From Pyronema omphalodes (taxonomy: Eukaryota; Ascomycota; Pezizomycetes; Pezizales; Pyronemataceae), in the NCBI GenBank assembly GCA_024516155.1, contig JAJJXM010000040.1, positions 434,001 to 498,000 of the forward strand: 64,000 bases of DNA, written 5' to 3'. The position numbers and the translations under genes are program-made. Positions 1 through 9,953 of this stretch are shown in pieces (within the stretch, counting starts at the first letter, position 1; each line of letters opens with the position of its first letter). The notes beneath the pieces were generated by a model. The model worked only from the letters and a program-made list of their open reading frames with translations, was not told the DNA's origin and did no database searches.

Positions 1-1712
1 TGAGTTTTGAGTTTTGAGTTTTGAGTTTTGAGTTTTGAGTTTTGAGTTTTGAGTTTTGAGTTTTGAGTCTTGGGTCTGGAGCATGGGTTTTGGGTCTTGG
101 GCTTGTTGAGTTGGAGGACTGTGGACTAAATACTGTGGACTAAATACTATGGACTGTGGACTGTGGACTGTGGACTAAATACTGTGGACTGTGGTGTATA
201 CTCTGTTCTGTTCTACCTATTCTACCTATTCTACCTATTCTACCTATTCTACCTATTCTACCTATTCTACCTATTCTACCTATTCTACCTATTCTACCTA
301 TTCTACCTATTCTACCTATTCTACCTATTCTACCTATTCTACCTATTCTACCTATTCTACCTATTCTACCTATTCTACCTATTCTACTTATTCTACCTAT
401 TCTACCTATTCTACCTATTCTACCTATTAAGACTCCTAGAAACCAGAAACTATGTTCATTATTCCATTCACTATCAATCACTATCCCATTCACCATTCCG
501 ATCACTATTCCATCCACTATCAATCACTATTCCATTCACTATTCCACCCATCATAGATCACCATTCCAATTTACGACAAGCCGAACCAGGTATGTAAGTA
601 TCATTACTAACTCACAAACTCATAACCTCATAACCTCATAACCTCATAACCTCATAACCTCATAACCTCATAACCTCATAACCTCATAACCTCATAACCT
701 CATAACCTCATAACCTCATAACCTCATAACCTCATAACCTCATAAACCCATAACCTCATAAACCCATAACCTCATAAACGACATCAAGAATTTCCAATAC
801 CTGAGATGTAACATTAACCTTGTAGTTTCTTCTTGGGAGTGGGGGGTGGGTGGGCGGGTGGGCGGGGGGATGGGGGGATGGGGGTGGGGAAGGGGTATTT
901 GAAGCTATCTTCCATTATATATCACTATCCCTATCTTTATCTTTATTCTCCATCCCTATCCCTATCTTATTCTCCATCCCCTAATACATTACCTTCCCAA
1001 AAGTTAAAACACTAAAATTCTCCGCACTTATAAGTTATAAGCTCAATATATTCTTTTCCTTTCTATCTTTTTTTTATTTTTATTTTTTACTAGTTTCTTT
1101 ATATCTTTTTTTATTTTTTTTTAACTAGTTTCATGTTTCTTTATATATCTATTCATTTATCAATTTATCAATTTATCAATGTATCCATATGATCCCACAA
1201 ATCCCACACATCCCACACATCCCACACATCCCACACATCCCACACATCCCACACATCCCACACATCCCACACATCCCACACATCCCACACATCCCAAAAA
1301 TCCCAAAAATCCCCAAAACCTCCCCAGAAATCCCCAAGACCTGCTCCCTGAGTACACATCACCAGCACCACACAATCCGACACCACACAACCCGCCATCC
1401 TCAAACCCTCAAACCCATTTTTCCAAGCTACACCGTTCCACCGCTCCACCGTTCCTCTACTCCACCTTACGCGATATTCAAAAGTCCCCCGTTCCGCATC
1501 AATGATGAATACCCACAACGATAAAGCATCCAAATATCCATGGTATAATTTCCGATTCTCATTGACTCAATACAAAGCATTCTTCCGCAGAACTCATACA
1601 ACTACAACACCATCCCATTCCATCCCTCTATCATTCTCTCCTCAACCCAGCCAACATCTTTCACCCACCCAGCGTCCCCCAATCTACAGCCCACCGCACA
1701 ATTAAAGCCTCC
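1..1712. repeat. Tandem-repeat-rich intergenic stretch, no gene
   Basis: A series of independent arrays: a TTTTGAG heptamer at 1-67; an imperfect GGACTGTGGACTAAATACT-type repeat at about 116-195; about 24 copies of the nonamer TTCTACCTA at 211-428; the octamer CATAACCT at about 620-780, whose last units vary to CATAAACC; G-rich DNA at 838-895; AT-rich DNA at 1060-1175; and about 11 copies of the nonamer ATCCCACAC at 1193-1300. Open frames of 60-160 codons across these arrays encode only periodic peptides and look accidental. I see no gene or RNA here. The last part is the 3' flank of the ThDP enzyme gene that starts at 1713 on the minus strand. Confidence 0.9.
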
Positions 1713-4307
1713 TTAATCCTTTCCCTTAATCTTAAACCCGGAGCCGACGATATGACAATCCAACACGGCGCTTCTTCCCGATTCCACAGCCGCAATAGCC
1801 TCCGGAAGTTTCTGAAGCAATTCCTGCACCGTAGTAATTTTAGCACCATATAACCAAGCGGTTCCATCATTCCCACGGCCTCCTGCAGCTGCTATAGCGA
1901 TTTCCGACTACATTATCATTAGTACGATTTACCTATCCAATATTCCCCATAGTCAAGAAGCGGAGCGGGTGGTCAGAACTTACGAAATCTGGACTTGGTC
2001 TAGCAATTTCGATATTAAGATCAAAAGTTTTCGATTGGGAAGATAAGCCGGATTCATGGACCAATACAGCGCTTCTTTGTGGTGCGTTCCAGCCGGAGTT
2101 GTTTAGAACAATCGTAAGGAAGGGGGCTTTGTAGCGTGCACTCATCCAGTAGAAGCTACTGGGGACTCCGAAGAGGAATGTTCCGTCGCCTACGATGGCG
2201 GTGATGAATTTTGAGGGTGGAGTATCTGGCTCGGGATTAAAGTTGGGGTCCATTCGAGCTTTTTCGATGGCTTTGGCGTCGAGTTTAGGGGGAGGGTAGG
2301 GCTTGAGGCCAAGGGCTGCTCCAACGGCGGCACCTCCAAACCAGCCCACTGCTTTTTGTCAGCTTGGGATTCAAAAATATCTCCTTAGTTTGCCAATGAG
2401 GCGTGTTGCGTGGGATGTGGGGATGGCGAGAAATAAAACACTTACATCCACCTGCCCCCGAATTCATCACACTTCCGCATTCAGTCGGCTTCAAGTGATC
2501 AAACACAATACCAGTCATGGTAACCGCTTCAATAAGCCACAAGGGATTCTTGTCTTTCAGCTTTTCCCTCAGCTGAGCCATTAGATAATGTGTCGATATC
2601 TGGCCATTTGGCAACTCCAATTCTTCAGCAATTTTCAAAGCCTTTTCACGAGTTTCGAATTCTGCGTCCAACTGTGCTGCACGGACACTGGAAATGGTTA
2701 CGGCCGGAGTGATAGAGGTAATGTATTCATTGATTTGTTTGAGTGCGGTAGATGCGTCTGCTCTGTAACGCTTTTGAGCAGCAACATAGAAGACTGGCAT
2801 TTGTTGCTTAAGCGGGTCGACATCAACATGGAACATAATGGCATCGTTTCTCGGCTTACACCTATTCTCTATAAGTCATAAGTATGAAAAGAATGCAAAT
2901 GAATTACCTGGTCTGGATGTAGGGTACATCGACATCGAGCAGTAGGATTACATCCGCTTCAGTAATGCGATCATGGGCACCGTATGCAACACCGAGATAC
3001 CCTATCACAATTAGCCCACAACCTCAAAGCCTATTCCAGATCCGGCGACACAAACCTCTGTGATTTGCCGGAAAACACAAGTCACTTCCCAGCGTATCTA
3101 GAACTCTAGCACCAGTAAAGTCCGCCAACTCCACCAGTCGTTTCACCGCATCCTGATTCCTTCCCGAGTACCCAACAATGATCAACGGATCTTTAGCCTT
3201 CAATAACGCATCCGCAATAATCTTTGCCTCATCCGCCGGTAAAGCAGCCGGTTGAATAGCCGTCCAAACATTTTGGTCCAACTTATAAGGCTCAATCTCT
3301 TGTTCCATAACCTCTCTCGCACCAACCAAATAAACCGGTCCCTTCGGATCACTCGTCGCAAAAGATATCGCCCGGTTCACCATCTGCTTGATATTCTTTC
3401 CCGTCTTAATCTCAGCGGTATAACGACAATACTGAGCAACAATCGCGCGCTGATCATGAACATCCTGGATCCAATGAATAAACTCAGTTCTAGAGCCGGT
3501 ATGCTCGCCTTCAATAGTAAAAGGTGATAGTCCGGCGAAAATCAAGACTGGCACTCGTCCCATGGATGCGTTATGGATCGCCGCGGCAAGACCTTGCGTT
3601 CCGACATCGACGTGGACGATAACGGCTTGGATGTGACCGGTGGTAATGGCCATGGCATGGGCTGCGGAAAGAGCTACCATCTAGAAGGAACTGATTAATT
3701 CAAATACTTGTTGTATTGTGTAGCTGGTGAATATGTAGATAGCGTACCTCGTTGGGACAGGTGATGATCTTGGGGAATTTACTTCCGGCCTCGGACTCCT
3801 GCTGGCCTTTGACCATGGCCTCTAGGATACCTACTATATGTCAGCTTATAATCCTCATCCCAATTCCCATGCCTCGTGAATCTGTAGCCATGGTAGCGGT
3901 AGTGGTAGTGGTAGCGGTAGTAGTAGTGGTAGCGGTAGTAGTAGTGGTAGCGGTAGTGGTAATGGTAATGGTAGCGCTCATTATATCCTCCATTATTCGG
4001 ATCATGTATACGAAAGCAGCGCAGGAAATCGGAGGGGGGAGGGTGGGGGGGGGGGGGGGGGGGCGGGGGGAGAGGGGGGTATTTACTCGGATGATCCGAT
4101 CCCAAGTTAACGAAAACATATTCCACACCCGCCTCCGTGAGGGCCTCAAAGAAAGCGAAAGAAGCCGTATACCTATAACCCAGAATTAACATTAGCCTTC
4201 CATAAAGTCCTTACAGTCCCCAAAGTCTCCAAAGTCTCCAAAGTCTCCAAAGTCTCCAAAGTCTCCAAAGTCTCCAAAAACCAAACCCCCGAAAACAATA
4301 CTCACAT
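1713..4307 (-). CDS. ThDP-dependent enzyme (acetolactate synthase / benzoylformate decarboxylase-like)
   Basis: Eight exons: 4306-4307, 4087-4172, 3748-3830, 3056-3680, 2908-3001, 2446-2861, 1984-2348 and 1713-1907 (621 aa; all phases agree). The protein starts MYTASFAFFEALTEAGVEY and has the three-domain ThDP fold. The PYR domain carries the conserved glutamate that activates ThDP (Glu57, in CPNEMVAL). A central domain follows, then the PP domain with the GDG...NN cofactor and metal motif at about residues 489-519. The family decarboxylates 2-keto acids or condenses them. No targeting peptide or FAD-specific feature is visible, so the substrate is open; it is probably not the mitochondrial anabolic Ilv2. 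The start codon appears split: AT ends exon 1 and G begins exon 2 across a 133 bp intron. The second intron (256 bp) is mostly GTAGTG repeats and a 19-base G run. I am confident of the family but not of the reaction. Confidence 0.9.
3831..4086 (-). repeat. Repeat-filled intron with 19-base G/C run
   Basis: This intron of the ThDP enzyme gene is far longer than most of its neighbours (46-97 bp). Its middle (3890-3975) is an imperfect GTAGTGGTAGCG array. A run of 19 G on the plus strand (4045-4063) sits near the donor side with further G-rich DNA on both sides, so the pre-mRNA carries a long C tract. Donor GTAAAT at 4086-4081 and acceptor TAG at 3833-3831 give exact phase. Confidence 0.85.
4173..4305 (-). 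repeat. Intron inside the start codon, containing a 9-bp tandem repeat
   Basis: Donor GTGAGT (4305-4300), branch-like GCTAATG and acceptor TTATAG. About seven copies of the nonamer TCTCCAAAG lie at 4215-4277. Removing the intron joins AT to G and creates the ATG of the ThDP enzyme. Without splicing, the ATG at 4307-4305 reads straight into TGA. Confidence 0.7.
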
Positions 4308-5297
4308 CCCGAATTCCGAATGCCGAATGCCGAATCCCAAAAAAGGCAAAAAAAAAAACCCAAGCACTTGTCGAGTCTTATCGAGTCTTATCGAGACTTA
4401 TCGAGTCTTATCGAGTCCTGTCGAGCCAAAGAATCAAGAATCCGGATAAACTTCTATTCTGTTCTGTTCTGTTCTGTTCTGTTCTGTTATGTTATGTTAA
4501 GTAATGTTATGTCCCCTCAAAAAAAGAAGATGGAAGTGGACTTCGCGGGTGTTGCCTGTATTTAAGAATTTGTACCCCACACACACACACCCGTTGATAT
4601 GCGACGGATGTATAGATGTAAGATGTAAGACGTAGATTAATGTGGGGAAGCACCAGCACCAACACCAGCACCAACATCGGCACCAGAACCAGAAATAAGG
4701 GGTTGGATCATCTATCATCCATCATTAATAGCATACATCATCTTGTCTATCATACATCATACAGCATACATCATACAGCATACAGCATGCATGGTGGGGT
4801 AGCTTCGGGAGCTTCGGGAGCTTCTTATTGCAACCAACGTATAGCAACGTATATGGCACCATAGCTATTGGATGCATACCATCCACCATCCACCAGCCAG
4901 GTCATATTAATCTTTAGTCCTCTCTTAATCTTTAGCATGTAAAAATTCCAGCCTCGGATTATTTTCTTTTCTTTTCTTTTCTTTTCTCCTCTCAGACAAA
5001 AAAGCTTCCTTAGATGTAGACAGAATAATTGGTTCACGGTATGACTACATAGCAATGTTACATGAACCTTAACTAACCGGTCCGGCCGGCAGCGGTTATC
5101 ATCGCTTATGCGGACGACGCTAGTTGCCGTAGCTACGGCGGCGACAGCTAGGATAACGATAGCTAGGATAACCGCAACGATAGCTAGGACGACGACAGCT
5201 ACGACAGCTTTAGAGACATACATCCAGTGTGTTCGGATACGTTACGCTACGCTACGTTACATTACATTACGTTACATCATATTACATCATATCATAG
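4308..5297. repeat. Gene-free, repeat-rich upstream region
   Basis: Contains a GAATGCC repeat (4311-4335), an imperfect TTATCGAGTC decamer array (about 4368-4425), a TTCTG pentamer array (4455-4500), an ACCAGC/ACCAAC stretch (4650-4695), a CATACAGCATACATC-type repeat (4735-4790), a CTTTT array (4970-4987) and an imperfect GATAGCTAGGA repeat (5100-5215). No coding frame has any recognisable domain. The first part holds the promoter of the ThDP enzyme gene. Confidence 0.8.
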
Positions 5298-5299
5298 TA

Positions 5300-5665
5300 C
5301 AGTCGACTCGGTCTATAAGGGTACGCCGGGACCGAAGGGGTGTACCCTTATATGATGTATATTTTTAAAGACCGAGGGGCTTGGCACGAGTGATTGATCG
5401 AGATGCACAGATCTGGGGTAGTGCGGAGGTAAGTAGAGTCCTAGCGCCACACAAATTGCACCATAGCCACACAAATTGCACTATAGCCACATCACCAGCT
5501 GCCCCACTGTATAAGGGTACCATACAAATTTTCGGCATTTTCATAAGGATATTCTAGTACACTGTGATACCCTTAATTCCCATACAAAAACCGTCGGGAC
5601 CGCGGCAGGTACCCTTCTACAGTGGGTATTCTTATAGATAGTATCCTTATAACCCGAGTCGACTG
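5300..5665. mobile_element. TA-flanked MITE, Tc1/mariner-pogo type
   Basis: Non-coding 366 bp element with terminal inverted repeats that start CAGTCGACTCGG and match at 22 of 25 positions. It is flanked on both sides by TA (5298-5299 and 5666-5667), as expected for Tc1/mariner or pogo/Fot-type target duplication. Inside, the motif TATAAGGGTAC or close variants occurs about six times in alternating orientation (5315, 5341, 5510, 5569, 5609, 5641), including a second inverted pair at 5504-5521 and 5608-5625. Such subterminal copies are typical transposase-binding repeats. There is also a 21-bp direct repeat at 5446-5490. No transposase is encoded, so it would need one in trans. Confidence 0.8.
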
Positions 5666-5667
5666 TA

Positions 5668-6406
5668 TAGCAATATATCATATCATATCATATCATATCA
5701 TATCATATCATAGCAATTACAAAAAAATCATAACAGGAACAGGAACAGGAACAGGACCACCACGGTACATACACAATTGTATAGACATCGCTTGCACAGT
5801 TGGGAAATGGTAAAATGGTAAAATGGTAAAATGGTAAAATGGTAAAATGGCATCGATATCGATGCCGAATACATATAGCAATGCATAATTGGCAATGCAT
5901 ATAGCAATGCATATAGCAATGGATATAAATAATGGATAATCGACACCCCCTCCCTATACTTAACCGCTTGCATAACCGCTTGCATAACCGAAGCCCGAAA
6001 ACCGAGAAAGTTGGGGTACACAGCAAATTGCAATACAAAATAATTCTTCCGTATCGACGGTTCCATATATATGTAAACATCCCAGGGGTGATGGTAATGG
6101 TAATGGAGCTGAGGCCTAGGGGAGGAGAAGAGGTGGGTAAGGGACAAGGGGGGTGGTATTTACCCAGTATACTGTATATCGACTGTCGACACAGCAATTG
6201 AAGATTGGTATTTGGAATTGGAATTGGAATTGGAATTCTTTAATTCAGCCTATGTATACCCTTTCCCCACTCTTTATCGCCGAAATAAAAATTATAAAAT
6301 TCAAGAGCATAATGATGCAATTCCATACATAATCCCTAAATAATCCCTACATAATCCCTACATAATCCCTACATAATCCCTACATAATCCCTACACCTCC
6401 CATCCC

Positions 6407-6437
<31 letters not shown>

Positions 6438-7860
6438 AACACCTCTGAACCTCTGAACCTCTGAACCTCTGTACCTCTGTACCTCTGATATAAATTCCAG
6501 AAAATGATAAAATCGGTATAATATAGCGGGGTAGGTAGAGAATATACGGGATATGTATGCAACATTATAATATAAGGCTGGTTGGTATATTGGTATACAG
6601 TTGCATATAACCAACCTAAATAAACAGAATAAACAAAGTAACAGAGCAACAGAGCAAATCTTCAAAAAAAGCAATCAATCTATCATTTTTTGTTTGGAAT
6701 CTTTGGATATGGTTGGTCAAGTTAAGTGAAGTGGGTATAGAAAATAAAAATAAAAAAAGAAGAAGTTTAGAGATATTCTGTATCTACTATCTGTATCTGT
6801 ATCTGTATCTATCTGTTCGTCGATAAGAAGAAGAAGAAGAAGAACCAAGATATAGCAACATAAACAGCAAAAAAAAAAAATCATACAATCCAATCAACAA
6901 TATAAATAACGGAATGAAGATGAAGAAGCTACATATGAAGTAACTTAAGCTAAGCTAACCAGAGTCCAATCCAACCCCCCTCCCCCCTTAAAAAAAAAGA
7001 CAAAAAAAAAAAAATTTGAAAAAGAACCCCCCCCCCCCCCCCTCAGTCAGAATAGTGTAATATATGCAGCTTGCAACGTGCAACGTTCCAAAACCCCGAA
7101 AGAAAAAAAAAAAAAAAAAAAAAAAAAAACAATCAAGAAAGCAAAAGCAAAAGTAAAAAGGAAGAAAGAAAATAGTTTAATTTAAACACCACACGCAAAC
7201 CCAAAACAAACAAAAAAGAACCCCCCCCCCCCAACCCCCAAATTGTCATTTCCGCAATTTCCTTGTCCTGTCTTGGCATTTCATTTTCTTCCTTTAATCA
7301 ATAAATTCCTATCGCTATAACAAACCCAACAAACAAACCCAACAAACACAACAAACACAACAAACCAAACCAAACACAAACCAAACAATGCCAAATTCCA
7401 ATGCTGAAACCTAAATAAAAAAAAAAAAAAAACGGCAGAAAAAAAAAAAGAAAAGAGAATATATGATGATGCACAATACATGCGAGCAGCGAACCTAAAC
7501 CCCAAACCCCGAAACACGAAACACGAAACCTTACACGCTACAAAACGCAAAGAAAAAAAATGAAGCCGCAAAACAAAAAAACAAAAAAACAAAAACAAAA
7601 AACAAAAACAAAAACAAGGTTCAAGTTTATGTTTTAAGTTTTAAGTTTCAAGTGTAAGCCGAGATCTCTGCCGTCAACTGCCGTCAACTGCAATCTACGC
7701 TCGCTACGCCTCTTCGCTCACTCCGCATGATCCCAGAACCCAGAACCCAGAACCCAAATCCACTGCAGCTGTACCATTACCCGCAGTTTAAACTTTACCC
7801 GTTGTTTAAGCCCAACTTTGCAGCCTCAGTCCGTACCTACCACCTACTAAACAGCATCCT
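5668..7860. repeat. Gene-free, simple-repeat-rich stretch
   Basis: Arrays include ATATC pentamers (5680-5711), GGTAAAAT octamers (5808-5850), ATAGCAATGC repeats (5873-5920), CCCTACATAAT undecamers (6339-6398), a 20-base C run (6404-6423) followed by CA repeats, CCTCTGAA repeats (6440-6488), C runs at 7027-7042 and 7220-7233, a 27-base A run (7103-7129), and A-rich DNA to 7620. No frame looks genuine. The last 200 bp are the 3' flank of the minus-strand gene at 7861. Confidence 0.8.
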
Positions 7861-8799
7861 TTAATTCCCAACCGCAAACTCATCACTAACAACACTTCCA
7901 ACCTCTTCCCATCTCTCGGAACCCTCTGAACCCTCTGAACCTCCTTCAGATCCAAAATCAGAAAAGTCAATCTCCTCCTCCTGTCTATCATCAGATCCTG
8001 CAATACTAGGTTCAGAACTAGTAGCATCACTCTCGGAAACTGTGGCTGCCTGCCATTCGTGGATGGACCAGAATGGTTCCTCGGGAGCGACGATGGCAGT
8101 AGGGGTGGCGGAGGCGGCTGCTGTGTCATAGCCAGACTCGGAGGCGGAAGAAGCGGGGGTTGGGGTTTGCTGTAAGGTGGCAGTGGAGGAGGGAGGAGGG
8201 ATTGGGATGGCGGAACGGACGAAGGGTTCGGAGGGGATTGGAACGGTGGCGGGAGGAGAGGAGGGGGAGATGTTGGAGGAGACGGCTACTGCGGCGGCGG
8301 CGGCGAGGGGGACTGCGGCAGCTGCTGTGACGATGGCAGGGGAGACGGGGGCGGGGGCGGGAGCAGAGACGGCAGGAGAAGGTTCGACGATTGGGTTCTT
8401 CTCATTGTATGTCTTTTCGTTATCCTGATCGAAAACGACTGAGGATCGTTGGTCCTGCGGTACTGACGGCTGTCCACCTCTCTGTCGAAGTCCACTCTGT
8501 TCTCCTTGAGTATCTCTCGCCCAGCTATCCCTTCCGGAAACAAAGCTCTGAATGTTCTTCTCGTCCACATAGCTATCTTTAGAAAAGCAATCCTCACCAC
8601 GACCACCCATAGGCATCATTTCGTCGCGACGTTCGGGGCCGATGGTATCTGCTAATTGACGTAGAATTTCGGCAAGTTTTATCCGCGTGAGCTCCGCTAG
8701 CTCTTTTACATTATCTTTCACTTTTTCTCGGTGTTGGTAGATTGCTGCGCCGGCAGCGACAACGGCGACGGAGGCGATGAAAATAGCGCGGGCAGGCAT
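7861..8799 (-). CDS. Hypothetical membrane-anchored, low-complexity protein
   Basis: Single uninterrupted frame of 312 codons. Residues 4-20 are a short hydrophobic segment right at the N terminus, a likely signal anchor. A charged, probably helical stretch follows (about 22-58). The next ordered block contains MGGRGEDCFSKDSYVDEKN. The middle is disordered and rich in Ala, Pro and Ser, with a poly-Ala/Val run near 155-175. The C terminus is acidic and Ser/Gly rich and ends ...SERWEEVGSVVSDEFAVGN. Tryptophans occur in short patches (SIHEWQAA, SERWEEVGS) that may be binding motifs. I do not recognise the family and infer only a membrane-tethered, mostly disordered protein. It is divergent from eIF5B across 1.15 kb. 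The continuous frame, and GC-rich third positions compared with the AT-rich flanks, support a real gene. Confidence 0.6.
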   Translation of the reverse strand: MPARAIFIASVAVVAAGAAIYQHREKVKDNVKELAELTRIKLAEILRQLADTIGPERRDEMMPMGGRGEDCFSKDSYVDEKNIQSFVSGRDSWARDTQGEQSGLRQRGGQPSVPQDQRSSVVFDQDNEKTYNEKNPIVEPSPAVSAPAPAPVSPAIVTAAAAVPLAAAAAVAVSSNISPSSPPATVPIPSEPFVRSAIPIPPPSSTATLQQTPTPASSASESGYDTAAASATPTAIVAPEEPFWSIHEWQAATVSESDATSSEPSIAGSDDRQEEEIDFSDFGSEGGSEGSEGSERWEEVGSVVSDEFAVGN

Positions 8800-9953
8800 G
8801 GTGTATATGTTTAGAGAGTTTAAGAGGGGTTAATTGTTGGTATGACGAGTGTGGGAAGCTTTTAGGAGGTTCGAGCTCTGAAAGTGCGTTTGTTGTGGTA
8901 TAAGTAGGTTCGGGTTTCGGACTTTCAAAGCTATTGGTCTGTTTCGGAAACAGGTTCACGACGAAAAATCGTGGGGTGCAGCTGTTATCTGTAGGAGATT
9001 TGTGGTTGGCAAAGCTTTATGAGCTTGCTGGTGGCGCGTGGGGCGCAGTTCTTCGGTTGCCGGTTCTTTATTTATTGGGAGTAGACAAGTGATTTTTGGG
9101 GTTCGCTTCTGATTGCGCGGCTGGAAATTTCCGTAATTGCGTATAGAGTGAATCAGCTGCCAGGCCGCTGTGTAGCTAATCTTTTGACGTTTCTCGAGCA
9201 GAATAGCTAAAAAGCTCACTGAATGCGAAGAGCTTGGTGGTTTCCGTCGTGGAAAAAGTCGCGAGAATCACAAAAAGAAGCCGCGAACAGTGACTTGCTG
9301 CGGCAGAGAAGTGATTTATGTCAGGCGGAACAGAGCAGACGCCACGGTGATCGATTTTCCTGCTGCGGGGGCGTGCTTGTGTGACCTTTATCTTTCGTCG
9401 TCAAGTTCAGTTGTTGCTGTATGTAGCACTATGATGATTATTGGAGGTTCGTGAGAATTTCATACGGCGTGGTGAATGAAGTATGGGAATTGTCGAGAGC
9501 GGAGTGGTAACTGAAGTATAGGAAACGGCGGACTGACTGGACAACCAACAACAACAACAAAAAAAAAAAATTGAAGCAAGGGAATATTCTCTGTCTGTCT
9601 CTAAGCCGGGTGAGCCACTGCAAACAGCTGCTGGCTGACGTTGATAGCCAAGAGCGTGCATGTGACGTCTTGGCGTTTTTTTGGCTGCGCTCTCTGCTCT
9701 CTATCTTCAAGCCCCACTACCCTAGCAACTACTTCCGCCCCACCACTGCGACGGTAGCGTACACCAGAGCCCGACAACGTCGCCGCTCTATCCTCCATAC
9801 ATAGAAAGTCCTGCATTCCTCATCACCCGTCCCACCCACCACTACACCCAACGCACCAGTCGCTCGCCATCCAGACTGACGATACTGAAAATCCACTCCA
9901 GCATTTTTCATCCGGTTTTATCACAACACCCCACGATAAACGAATAACGAATC
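8800..9953. promoter_or_regulatory. Divergent intergenic region upstream of eIF5B
   Basis: 1.15 kb between two outward-facing start codons, so it must hold both promoters and 5' UTRs. The stretch just upstream of eIF5B (9700-9950) is pyrimidine- and CCACC-rich, as usual for highly expressed fungal genes. No binding site can be named with confidence. Short frames on both strands have no recognisable content. Confidence 0.6.

Noticed and set aside
1..67. Telomere repeat at the left edge (TTTTGAG)n
   Set aside because: The unit is not TTAGGG and similar heptamer to nonamer arrays occur throughout the window.
140..641. Several overlapping frames of 79-161 codons on both strands
   Set aside because: All run through a stop-free 9-bp array and encode only three-residue periodic peptides.
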